A stretch of DNA of 37,071 bases from a bacterium (GTDB lineage: Bacteria > Patescibacteriota > Patescibacteriia > UBA9570). The position numbers and the translations under genes were made by a program. The DNA lies in NCBI GenBank assembly GCA_030698395.1, contig JAUYKW010000022.1, forward strand, positions 1 to 37,071, given 5' to 3'. The notes below the pieces were generated by a model, which ran no database searches, was not told where the DNA came from, and worked only from the letters and a program-made list of their open reading frames with translations. Positions within the stretch are counted from its first letter, which is position 1; each line of letters starts with the position of its first letter. This document shows, piece by piece, positions 22,710 to 30,948 of this stretch.

Positions 22710-24971
22710 ATGAAAATTAATAAAAAAATATCCAGCATTCTAGGATTAACGCTAAGTTTAGCAATGTTTATCTTATTTTCTGCTAGTGCTAATGCAGCTA
22801 CCTTTACCGTTAACATTACAACAGATACAGATGATGCATCAGCTGGAAATGGAGCATGTGTAGATGCCGGAGGAAAGTGCAGTCTGCGTGCAGCCATCCA
22901 AGAAGCCAACGCCCTTGCAGGTGACGATATTATTACCCTGCCAGCTGGTACGTATACACTTACTCAAGTAGGTACTGATGATAATGCTGCTGCTGGAGAT
23001 CTAGATATTATAACTGACATTACAATCAATGGTGCTGATACAAAAACTACAATTGTAACAGCTGGTGGTAGCACTGGAATTGATGACAGAGTATTTCATA
23101 TGAGTGATGTTGGTGAATTAAAAATGTCTAATCTGACAGTTACCGGTGGATACTCTGCTAGTAGTGGCGCTGGAATTTTTGTATTTACAGGACTTTATGA
23201 CACTTTTGTATTCAGTCTTGATCACGTAAATGTAGAAGGTAACGAAATCACTGGTACATCCACAGGGGGTGGGATTCATTTAGAGTCCCTTAACAATGCG
23301 ACGATAGTTAATGCGTCCATCACAAACTCTTCAATTATTAATAATATATCCGGTGTTTCTGGAGGTGGCATGTATATTACAGCAAGTAATCAAGGAGAAT
23401 TGAACACTAATATAACCAATACCACTATTGCAGGTAATGATTCTCTAACAAACTATGCAGAAGATGGGGGTGGTATGTATATTTATAACGATGCACTTTC
23501 CAAGTTAGATCTTAATATCCAACACAGCACAATAACTGGAAATTCAGCATCAAATGGCGGAGGACTTAGTGCTAGTGACGACGGTTCTGTTTTTGATGTA
23601 AGTATTGGTTCTACTATCATTGCTGATAATACTGCATCTGGTTCCTTTAGTAACTGCGGTGGTACTGCATCACAAACATCTAATGATTACAACATAGAGG
23701 GAGACACAAACGAGTGCGATTTTAATGGCACCAATGATCAAGCTGCTGTTGATGATACAACTGTACTAAACGTAGCTGGTTTAGCCGACAACGGTGGTGA
23801 CACAAAAACTGTTGCGTTGATTGGATTAGCTTCAAATCCAGCGATTAATTATATTCCAAATGCTGCTTGTCGTGATGCCACAGGATCTTTACTTACCACC
23901 GATCAACGGGACGAAGAAAGATCTGGTTATTGCGACGTAGGATCGTATGAATATCAAGACAATGCAAATCCTGTTATCACAGTTCAAGGATTAAGCCCTG
24001 ATTCTGTAGAGTGTGCAGTTATATACACTGATGATGGTGCGACCGCAACTGATAATATTGATGGCGACGTTAGCGGTAATATTATAACCGATACCAGCGA
24101 TGTTGAAACGGACACTCCAGGAACATACACTGTTGAATATTCAGTCACCGATTTATCAAATAACGACGTTACCGCTACCAGAACTGTAACCGTTGCAGAC
24201 ACCACTGATCCAAGCATCATTTTAACCGGCGATGATACAGTAACAGTTAAACAAGGAGATTCATATACAGATGGAGGGGCAACTGCGGCTGATACTTGTG
24301 ATTCTAACATTGCTATTGCTAGCTCCCCTACCGGCACATTGGAAACAGATTCCAGTGATGTAAACACAGATGAAGTTGGTAGTTATACTGTTACATACAC
24401 AGCAACTGATGCTTCTAGTAATGTTGCAACCACCACCAGAACTGTGAATGTAATCTCGCGTGGCAAAGTTACCAAAGCAACTCCTTTAAAGAAAGGTAAA
24501 GTTAAACTTACATACAAAGATGGTTCTACATTAACCTGTACTGCTTTTAACAAAGGAAAGCCTAAAGCTAAATTATCTACTGATAAAAACAGACTAGTTG
24601 TTCTGAAAAAAAATGGCACTAAAATTAAAGTACTAGATGCAAAAAACTGCGTAAAAAAATCTTCGAAGAAAGTTAGAAAAAAAGCTCAAAAAGTTGTTAA
24701 GTTAGGAGTTTATAACTATTACAAAGCAAACAAGAAAAATGAAGTAATTGTAGCTACAAAGAAAAATGGTAAACTGAAAGTTACTTCGTTAAAGCTTGCT
24801 CCTAACAAGAAAGGTAGTGGTTTAGCAAAGAGAAATACAAAAACTATAGAACCATTCACATATAAGAAATTCCAATTGAATAAGAAAAAGAAAAACATTC
24901 AATTAAAAAACAGTGGTAACGTGATTCAAGAGTACCGTGTTAATAAAAAAGCTAGATTAAAGTTTATTTAA
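22710..24971 (+). CDS. CSLREA-type secreted beta-helix protein with Lys-rich C-terminal domain (paralog 1)
   Basis: A 753-residue secreted protein. Residues 1-29 form a signal peptide ending ASANAATF. The CSLREA-like motif (GKCSLRAAIQEAN) is near residue 48. Residues 60-400 carry irregular repeats rich in G, N, T and S (SGGGMYITAS, GGGLSASDDGS), as in right-handed parallel beta-helices. Two DUF5011/HYR-type immunoglobulin-like repeats follow at about 420-500 and 500-580 (DNIDGDVSGNI, DTPGTYTVEYSVTDLSNN, GSYTVTYTATDASSN). The final 170 residues form a very basic domain shared with the protein at 27944. A TATAAT -10 at 22661-22666 lies 43 bp upstream of the ATG. It is convergent with msrA, with only 2 bp between stops and no terminator. 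An adhesin or surface-layer role is likely. Confidence 0.88.
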   Translation: MKINKKISSILGLTLSLAMFILFSASANAATFTVNITTDTDDASAGNGACVDAGGKCSLRAAIQEANALAGDDIITLPAGTYTLTQVGTDDNAAAGDLDIITDITINGADTKTTIVTAGGSTGIDDRVFHMSDVGELKMSNLTVTGGYSASSGAGIFVFTGLYDTFVFSLDHVNVEGNEITGTSTGGGIHLESLNNATIVNASITNSSIINNISGVSGGGMYITASNQGELNTNITNTTIAGNDSLTNYAEDGGGMYIYNDALSKLDLNIQHSTITGNSASNGGGLSASDDGSVFDVSIGSTIIADNTASGSFSNCGGTASQTSNDYNIEGDTNECDFNGTNDQAAVDDTTVLNVAGLADNGGDTKTVALIGLASNPAINYIPNAACRDATGSLLTTDQRDEERSGYCDVGSYEYQDNANPVITVQGLSPDSVECAVIYTDDGATATDNIDGDVSGNIITDTSDVETDTPGTYTVEYSVTDLSNNDVTATRTVTVADTTDPSIILTGDDTVTVKQGDSYTDGGATAADTCDSNIAIASSPTGTLETDSSDVNTDEVGSYTVTYTATDASSNVATTTRTVNVISRGKVTKATPLKKGKVKLTYKDGSTLTCTAFNKGKPKAKLSTDKNRLVVLKKNGTKIKVLDAKNCVKKSSKKVRKKAQKVVKLGVYNYYKANKKNEVIVATKKNGKLKVTSLKLAPNKKGSGLAKRNTKTIEPFTYKKFQLNKKKKNIQLKNSGNVIQEYRVNKKARLKFI

Positions 24972-24973
24972 AC

Positions 24974-25519
24974 TCAATCAGTTTTTTTCAATAACTCAGA
25001 ATAATGTTTACGAAGCTTCTCTAGCTTTGGTGCAATATTAATTTGGCAATATGGTTGCCCTGTATTCTTTTGATAGAATTTTTGATGATACTCCTCTGCT
25101 GGATAAAATTTATCTAATTCAACAACTTCAGTAACTATCTTTTTATCTGTGAATTGTTTACCTAATTCCAAAATGTACTTATCTATCTCACTCTTTTGTT
25201 CCGCAGAATTATAAAGAATGATGGACCGATATTCTGGACCTTCATCATATCCCTGTCGATTCAATGTTGTTGGATCATGAAACGCAAAAAATATTTCTAA
25301 CAATTTCTCAAAAGGAATAACTTCAGAATCAAATACAACCTTGATAACTTCTGCGTGTCCTGTTTGCTTTGCCGCAACTTCCATATAAGAAGGATTTTCT
25401 ACATGTCCCCCAGCATAACCACTTACAACATCCTCTACTCCGTGCAAAGCATCAAATACAGCTTCTGTGCACCAGAAACAACCACCTCCAAAAACTATTT
25501 CTGCTAATTTATTTTTCAT
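24974..25519 (-). CDS. msrA: Peptide-methionine (S)-S-oxide reductase
   Basis: About 181 residues. The catalytic motif [12 protein letters not shown] is at the N-terminus, followed by [33 protein letters not shown] and [15 protein letters not shown], all standard MsrA landmarks. It repairs the S epimer of oxidised methionine. The ORF track begins at a TTG (25531); the ATG at 25519 starts [17 protein letters not shown] and is more natural. It overlaps the upstream msrB by 11 bp, so the two are coupled. No signal peptide, hence cytosolic. Resolving cysteines near the C-terminus are not evident beyond the CQINIAP residue (Cys near 160). Confidence 0.95.
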   Translation of the reverse strand: MKNKLAEIVFGGGCFWCTEAVFDALHGVEDVVSGYAGGHVENPSYMEVAAKQTGHAEVIKVVFDSEVIPFEKLLEIFFAFHDPTTLNRQGYDEGPEYRSIILYNSAEQKSEIDKYILELGKQFTDKKIVTEVVELDKFYPAEEYHQKFYQKNTGQPYCQINIAPKLEKLRKHYSELLKKTD

Positions 25520-25877
25520 CTTGCGGAACAAACTTAATAGATAAAGAATTTACACAATGCCTGGTATTCTTTTCTGTTAGATGTTCACCTTCAAATACAT
25601 GACCCAAGTGTCCACCACAATTATTGCAAGTAATTTCTGTGCGTGAACCATCTGCATCTGTTGTTCTTTTTACGGCTCCTGGTATTTCCTGATCAAAACT
25701 GGGCCAGCCACAGTTGGATGCAAATTTATCATCCGACTTATAAAGTTGTGTGTTGCATTGCCGGCAAACAAACATTCCTGGCCGAAAGAAATCATGATAC
25801 TCACCTGTAAATGCTGGCTCTGTACCCTTATTAATAATGACCCGATCCTCTTCTGGGGTTAATTTATTGTATATCAT
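25509..25877 (-). CDS. msrB: Peptide-methionine (R)-S-oxide reductase, zinc type
   Basis: A 122-residue MsrB that repairs the R epimer of methionine sulfoxide. Two zinc pairs are visible, CRQC near 34 and CNNC near 82. GWPSFDQEI near 55 and [11 protein letters not shown] near 106 (catalytic Cys) are canonical, as is the N-terminal [19 protein letters not shown]. It has no signal peptide, unlike the second MsrB-like gene at 33848. A TATACT -10-like element ends 7 bases before the ATG (25885-25890), suggesting a leaderless message, although no good -35 is present. Confidence 0.95.
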   Translation of the reverse strand: MIYNKLTPEEDRVIINKGTEPAFTGEYHDFFRPGMFVCRQCNTQLYKSDDKFASNCGWPSFDQEIPGAVKRTTDADGSRTEITCNNCGGHLGHVFEGEHLTEKNTRHCVNSLSIKFVPQDEK

Positions 25878-25889
25878 AAATTAAAGTAT

Positions 25890-25926
25890 AACGTAAATCC
25901 TACCAAGGTGGTAGGATTCTCACGTT
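25890..25926. terminator. Hairpin between helicase and msrB genes
   Basis: A 9-bp perfect stem AATCCTACC/GGTAGGATT with a 5-base loop (25896-25918), flanked by AACGT and ACGTT that extend the symmetry. It lies between the helicase stop and the msrB start, so on the minus strand it is upstream of msrB and downstream of nothing. On that strand it overlaps where a -35 should be, so it may be regulatory rather than a terminator. No T-tract follows on either strand. Confidence 0.4.
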
Positions 25927-25956
25927 CACTCTAGATTGAATATTTTAAAGTTTGAA

Positions 25957-27312
25957 TTACCTACTTCTACTGCTACTTCTGGAATTACCTCCGCCACTAC
26001 TACGTCTACCACTACTAGTACTTCTTGATCTACTATTTCCGCCACTTCTTCTAGTGCTAGTTCCACCGCCACCTCTGTATCCACCACGAGAACCTCCACC
26101 GCTTCTACCTCCACCACCTTTGTATCCACCACGTCTACCACCCTTACTAGAAGAACCTTTTTTCAACTCAGCAGATGGGACAGACTCTAGCCTAGTGTGT
26201 TCAATTTGAATATTGATCAATTTTTGAATTGCCTGTAATTCTGAAGCTTGATTAGTACATACAAAAGAAATTGCATAACCCTTACGCCCAGCACGGCCAG
26301 TTCGTCCTATACGATGAATATAATCATCTGGATTATCTGGCAAATCATAATTAATTACCATTTCAATGTGTGAAATATCAATTCCCCGAGCTGCAATATC
26401 AGTTGCAACTAAAATACGTGATTTCTTAGATTGGAGCGCAGCTACTGCAGCCTTCCGTCGAGGCAAAGAAAGATTACCATGTAACTCTTCAGATTTATGA
26501 CCCTTAGCCCGTAATAGTTGATTGATTTTTTTTGCTTGAAATTTTGTTCGAGAGAATACTAATATCGCACCTTTAGTTCGATTAACCATTTCCAGTAGAG
26601 CATCTATTCTATGAGCACTATCAAGAACTACAATCTCGTGCCGAACATTATCTGCCGTAGAACCATGAGCTGCTACTTCAATATGAACTGGTTCGCGCAT
26701 ATAATTTTTAATCAAATCAATCACTGCATCGGCCATGGTTGCAGAAAATAAAAGAGTTTGACGCTCCTGCGGAGGTGGCGCATATTGCAACATTTCCTTA
26801 ATCTGTGGTTCAAAACCCATATCAAACATACGATCAGCTTCATCTAGTACGATGTGTTCAATGTTATCAAAGTTAAGTTTCTTTTGGTTTAATAAATCAT
26901 TCAATCTACCCGGTGTGCCAATCACAACTTGTGGTTTCCGTTTCAACTCTTGAAGCTGTCGACCAACTGAAGCACCGCCTACAATAACAACAGAATAGAT
27001 TCTAAATAGCTTTTCGAACCACTTAAAAGTTTCTTGAATTTGAGCTGCAAGCTCACGCGTTGGCAACACTATTAGTACTGTTGCTGTGTTTTTACTTTTC
27101 TTTGCATGTAGCATTTGTATCAATGGCAAAACAAAAGCCAAGGTCTTTCCAGTTCCTGTTTTTGCAACACCCAAAACATCATCCCCCTTTAAAATTGCAG
27201 GGATGCCTTGTTCCTGGATAGGTGTTGGTTCAGTTATTTCATGTCCAGTTAAAATTTGGGCAAGTTCAGGACTTACTCCGATCTCTTCGAACAGATTTTT
27301 ATTTGTACTCAC
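25957..27312 (-). CDS. DEAD-box RNA helicase (RhlE-like) with RGG-type tail
   Basis: A 451-residue ATP-dependent RNA helicase. Motifs in order: Q motif (EPTPIQEQGIP), Walker A AKTGTGKT, PTRELAAQI, GGASVGRQ, TPGRL, VLDEADRM, SAT, IVLATDIAARGIDI-type (LVATDIAARGID) and HRIGRTGRAGRKG. The C-terminal 75 residues are Gly/Arg/Ser-rich with repeated GGYKGGGGR and RSGG units, a low-complexity RNA-binding tail like that of RhlE and CsdA relatives. The start is GTG at 27312 (MSTNKNLFEEIG). It is transcribed alone, toward msrB. In AT-rich bacteria such helicases help ribosome assembly and RNA turnover, often in cold; the particular role here is not determined. The plus-strand ORF over the tail is a shadow of the Gly-rich code. 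Confidence 0.95.
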   Translation of the reverse strand: MSTNKNLFEEIGVSPELAQILTGHEITEPTPIQEQGIPAILKGDDVLGVAKTGTGKTLAFVLPLIQMLHAKKSKNTATVLIVLPTRELAAQIQETFKWFEKLFRIYSVVIVGGASVGRQLQELKRKPQVVIGTPGRLNDLLNQKKLNFDNIEHIVLDEADRMFDMGFEPQIKEMLQYAPPPQERQTLLFSATMADAVIDLIKNYMREPVHIEVAAHGSTADNVRHEIVVLDSAHRIDALLEMVNRTKGAILVFSRTKFQAKKINQLLRAKGHKSEELHGNLSLPRRKAAVAALQSKKSRILVATDIAARGIDISHIEMVINYDLPDNPDDYIHRIGRTGRAGRKGYAISFVCTNQASELQAIQKLINIQIEHTRLESVPSAELKKGSSSKGGRRGGYKGGGGRSGGGSRGGYRGGGGTSTRRSGGNSRSRSTSSGRRSSGGGNSRSSSRSR

Positions 27313-27480
27313 GTTTTTAATGTTATATAGCCTCTATTACTGGAGTACTAAGCTATATTTCCGCTGAGCACATGCACAATAATGAAAGAATTTTAAATCG
27401 ATGGTTATTATACAGGAATATGATATCTTGTCAATGGGTGACCCTAAATATTTTTCAACTTTGCCAAACAATGGACCAAT

Positions 27481-27884
27481 ATGACAAAAAAATCTAACTT
27501 GCTAGATTTCCAACAAGTTGATACATTTTAGAGACTCCATCGACAAGATTAGAAGCTGACGATCCAGGTACAAACGACAACTGGTTTAAATTAGTTCGCA
27601 GTTCATCCGATATGGAACGGACATTCCCATCAAACTTTGATGATGATAATTATCGATATCTGATAAATGCATCACGATTTCGATATCGTCAAGCACGTGT
27701 AAGTGATCTCAACCAGGAAGTACGTAATTCTGAAAACCTAAAAAATGAAATAAAATTCCGGTTAACAGGAGAGTTGCGTGAGGATGCTCTCTGATTTCTA
27801 GCACTTTATAATGCATATGAATATGGCGGATATTCGGTGGATGATATTGTAACTGAAATAGAAACATATAAAAACTGCGGATAA
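27481..27884 (+). pseudogene. Broken small gene with a frameshift and an in-frame TGA
   Basis: From the ATG at 27481 the frame reads MTKKSNLLDFQQVDTF and stops at TAG. A shifted frame takes over at the same place and reads on (LETPSTRLEADDPGTNDN...), through the ATG at 27612, to a TGA at 27792-27794. The same frame then stays open for 29 more codons (FLALYNAYEYGGYSVDDI...) to TAA at 27884. Coding-like composition on both sides of each break suggests one ancestral gene of about 130 codons with two lesions. A bidirectional terminator follows. No family is recognised. If only the 60-codon part is real it would be a small unknown protein. Confidence 0.5.
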
Positions 27885-27895
27885 CAAAAAAAATT

Positions 27896-27931
27896 AAAAA
27901 GAGCTTCTCTAACAATGGCGAAGCTCTTTTT
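27896..27931. terminator. Bidirectional intrinsic terminator
   Basis: A 12-bp perfect stem, AAAAAGAGCTTC and GAAGCTCTTTTT, with a 12-base loop. It serves the broken small gene (+) and CSLREA paralog 2 (-), which ends 13 bp away. Confidence 0.85.
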
Positions 27932-27943
27932 TGTAAAACAAGC

Positions 27944-30403
27944 CTAAATATTTTTTAAATTCCCTTTTTTATTTAATAGATATTTCACTAATAAGCTATT
28001 TTTTCCATTTTTAATGGATACATATTTATCCTTCTTCTTCATTTTGAAGTTATCCTGCTTGTATGTTTCAAAAAGTTTAGTGTCTTTTCCTCCAATCTTT
28101 CCAGTCTTTGGTTTGAAGGTAAAATGAGTGGTTCGAATTTGTCCTTTCTTGCGTGTTACTATGATTACATCGTTCTTATTATTTTTTGTATAATAATTCT
28201 TCCGATACAATTTTACTTTGCTTTGTTTCTTATTTAGTAATGTCTTTGAACTTACTGTAGAACCATCTATTACATCAAGAGTTTTAATTTTTGTTCCAGC
28301 TTTATTTGCTACAACTACCCACTTCTTATTTTTATGCAATTTTGCCAATGGCTTTTTCGTGCCAGTATTGAAAGCTGTAAATGTTTCAGTTAAACCATCT
28401 TCATATTTAATCTTAACCTTGTTATTCTTCAATGGTGTTATGGATACTGCATTACCATGATCTACCAATTCAACTACAGTAACTGTTCTCGTACTATTAG
28501 TAGAATTACTAGAAGCATCTGTTGCCGTATAAGTTATTGTATATATGCCCGGGGTATCACTATCAACTGGATTATCAGTTACTAATTCTGGACTAGCATC
28601 ACAAGTATCAGCCGTAGTAACTCCAGCATCAGTATATGTATCACCCTGATCTACCGAAACTGCACTAGCACCAACCAAAGTTACTGTCGGATCAATAGTA
28701 TCAGTTACATTCACAGTACGTGTAGCTGTACCAGTATTATCATCAGTATCTGTTGCAGAATGTTCCACGCTATATGATCCAGGAGTATCTTCGTCTAGAG
28801 CAGACGTATCAATATTAGTGCTAACAGATCCGTCATTATTATCTAACGCAGTAGAACCGGCATCTGTATAGGTAGTAGAACACTCCAGCGAAACTGTACT
28901 TGCACCAGTTAGTGTCACAACAGGTCCTGTTGAGTCTGCTTCAAACGCACCAATATCACAAGCGCTACCATTTGGCCGCGAATTTCCCCGCTGATCAGTT
29001 ATAACTGTAGTAGCACTATTATCAGTACAAGTTCCAGCATCCTTAGCTGGCGAGGTTCCTTGTAAAGCAATCGTATAAGTTTCACCGCCGTTATCTTCTA
29101 AGCCTGCCACCGCTAGTTTAGGGTCGGTACTTTCTTGATCTCCAGTATTTGCAAATATACAGGTTGTACCACTATCTATATTATAACCATTCGATGTTAA
29201 TAATCCGTTAGTTAAAGAGGTTGTACAATTTTTATGTGCTACTGAATCTGCTGTGTTATCGCTTATAATAGTATTTTTAATATTAAGATCAACAGTATCA
29301 TCACCTCCGTCCTCTAAATAAATACCAGCTCCGCTAGATAAGGCTGTTGAATTACCAATAATAGTTGAATGCGAAATATTTATTGTAGTTGTGTAAACGC
29401 CAGCATTATTGCAACTAGCATACAAACCACCGCCTCTGCCAAAAGTTGCATGGGTAGCAGAATTATTAGCAATTGTAAAATTATTAATATCAACCGTAGT
29501 ATTTCCCCAACAGGAAGACATGGCAATCCCAGCTCCTCTGGATGATGAATTGCCACTAATTGTGCTTCTAACAATGTTTGTATTTCCCACAGAAAGTATA
29601 CCGCCACCAGCAACACCAGACGTTGAATTCTGCATTGTATTATTTGTTACAGAACTATCAGTTAATGTGAGAGTGTAATCTTGATGTCCAAAATAAATTC
29701 CACCAGCATTCACACCACCTTGATTGTTATTAATATTAGTTCTGGTAATATCTGCATCACCCCCACTAATATACATACCACCTGCTACATCATTTACTCC
29801 TGATGTATTAGACGAAAAAGTAGAATCTGTAATCGTTAATGTTGCTATTCCAGATTTATATATACCACCACCACCTTGAGCTGTAGTATTATTGATAACA
29901 TTCACCGAATCGATGGTAAATGTCGAAAGTGTAGATATCCCACCACCACTTTCACTACCAATTGCATTACCACCTTGAATGGTCAAATTATCAATCGTTA
30001 CATTAGTGCTCGCAATTGCTTCAATTGCCCGATCCTCCAAAGTTACACCTTGAGCATTAATGATTGTGCTTGCAGCTCCTGCTCCACTTAAGATATCACT
30101 CCCTGTTGTGTCTCTAAAATCTAAATCACCAGTTGCATTAGAATCTTCATCTCCAGCAACATTTGGAATACTCAAGGTATATGTTCCGGCTAGTAATGTA
30201 ATAACATCATCGGTTGTAGTACCGTTTGCTTGTTGAACTGCTTCTCGTAACGAACAATCACTCGGAATATCAGTACAGGGAGTCGCTCCCCCATCAAGTT
30301 CGTCAGTAAAAATTGTAACTGCGTAGGTAGCCGCATGAACTGAACCTACACTGAATAGAAAAAGTGTAACAGATAAAATTATAATACTAATTCTTTTTGT
30401 CAT
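27944..30403 (-). CDS. CSLREA-type secreted beta-helix protein with Lys-rich C-terminal domain (paralog 2)
   Basis: An 819-residue paralog of the protein at 22710, in the opposite orientation. A signal peptide (IISIIILSVTLFLFSVGSVHA) is followed by the exact CSLREA motif (SDCSLREAVQQAN, near residue 48). A long beta-helix region (60-480) has repeated GGGI, NNTT and DS-type turns. Two DUF5011-type repeats come next (STTYTDAGSTALDNNDGS, DTYTDAGVTTADTCDAS), each ending in TRTVNV/TRTVTV. The last 170 residues are Lys-rich and align with paralog 1 by eye (ITPLKNNKVKIKYEDGLTET versus ATPLKKGKVKLTYKDGSTLT). A TTTACA-18-TATAAT promoter ends 6 bases before the ATG, which implies a leaderless transcript. 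Probably a surface adhesin or matrix protein. Confidence 0.88.
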   Translation of the reverse strand: MTKRISIIILSVTLFLFSVGSVHAATYAVTIFTDELDGGATPCTDIPSDCSLREAVQQANGTTTDDVITLLAGTYTLSIPNVAGDEDSNATGDLDFRDTTGSDILSGAGAASTIINAQGVTLEDRAIEAIASTNVTIDNLTIQGGNAIGSESGGGISTLSTFTIDSVNVINNTTAQGGGGIYKSGIATLTITDSTFSSNTSGVNDVAGGMYISGGDADITRTNINNNQGGVNAGGIYFGHQDYTLTLTDSSVTNNTMQNSTSGVAGGGILSVGNTNIVRSTISGNSSSRGAGIAMSSCWGNTTVDINNFTIANNSATHATFGRGGGLYASCNNAGVYTTTINISHSTIIGNSTALSSGAGIYLEDGGDDTVDLNIKNTIISDNTADSVAHKNCTTSLTNGLLTSNGYNIDSGTTCIFANTGDQESTDPKLAVAGLEDNGGETYTIALQGTSPAKDAGTCTDNSATTVITDQRGNSRPNGSACDIGAFEADSTGPVVTLTGASTVSLECSTTYTDAGSTALDNNDGSVSTNIDTSALDEDTPGSYSVEHSATDTDDNTGTATRTVNVTDTIDPTVTLVGASAVSVDQGDTYTDAGVTTADTCDASPELVTDNPVDSDTPGIYTITYTATDASSNSTNSTRTVTVVELVDHGNAVSITPLKNNKVKIKYEDGLTETFTAFNTGTKKPLAKLHKNKKWVVVANKAGTKIKTLDVIDGSTVSSKTLLNKKQSKVKLYRKNYYTKNNKNDVIIVTRKKGQIRTTHFTFKPKTGKIGGKDTKLFETYKQDNFKMKKKDKYVSIKNGKNSLLVKYLLNKKGNLKNI

Positions 30404-30409
30404 AAATTC

Positions 30410-30439
30410 ATTATAATTACTGAAAAGAAGTGTTGTAAA
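30410..30439 (-). promoter_or_regulatory. Promoter of CSLREA paralog 2, leaderless layout
   Basis: Minus-strand TTTACA (30434-30439), 18-bp spacer, perfect TATAAT (30410-30415), then 6 bases before ATG at 30403. Confidence 0.6.
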
Positions 30440-30553
30440 TAATAATATTGGCGATGACCATACCGCATCAATAATAAATACGGTAAAAATCGTACTGTGT
30501 TATTCAATATTAAGTATACACAAAATTAATAACTACTGACAATAATAGCTAGT

Positions 30554-30934
30554 CTATTGAAAAAAATCTTGCATTGGATCGAAATAGTTTTCCTGCCAAC
30601 CAGACCTGTAAGCATCCTCTTGGTCTGGCGGTGTATCTGAATGTTCCAAAGTAAGCTCTGTCCCACCGTTTACTTCTTTTAAGGTAATAGTTAATTTTGA
30701 ATCGAGATCATCATCTGCAAACTCACTCGTCCGCCATGATTGTACAATTTTTTTATTTTTTATTAACTCCAAATTCTCACCAGCAATATATCCATCCCAA
30801 GCTGTAAAGATATCCCCTATTTTGTCGGATATTTCTGCAGTAGCTCCCGTCATTTTACTATGGCCATCACTACTCAACCAAGCAGAATAAATTTGCTCAG
30901 GTATAGCTGAGATTGTTATTTTATGTTTAATCAT
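30554..30934 (-). CDS. SRPBCC/AHSA1-like small domain protein
   Basis: A 126-residue START/Bet v1-like (SRPBCC) protein of the AHSA1 group. It begins MIKHKITISAIPEQIYSAWLS, with DGHSKMTGATAEISDKIGD and FTAWDGYIAGENLELIKNKK, then IVQSWRTSEF and GGTELTLEHSDTP near the C-terminus, all typical of this family. Members bind hydrophobic ligands or Hsp90; the ligand here is unknown. It starts 14 bp after the SulP permease gene, so the two are probably co-transcribed. No membrane segment. Confidence 0.82.
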   Translation of the reverse strand: MIKHKITISAIPEQIYSAWLSSDGHSKMTGATAEISDKIGDIFTAWDGYIAGENLELIKNKKIVQSWRTSEFADDDLDSKLTITLKEVNGGTELTLEHSDTPPDQEDAYRSGWQENYFDPMQDFFQ

Positions 30935-30948
30935 AGGTAAAAAAATAA

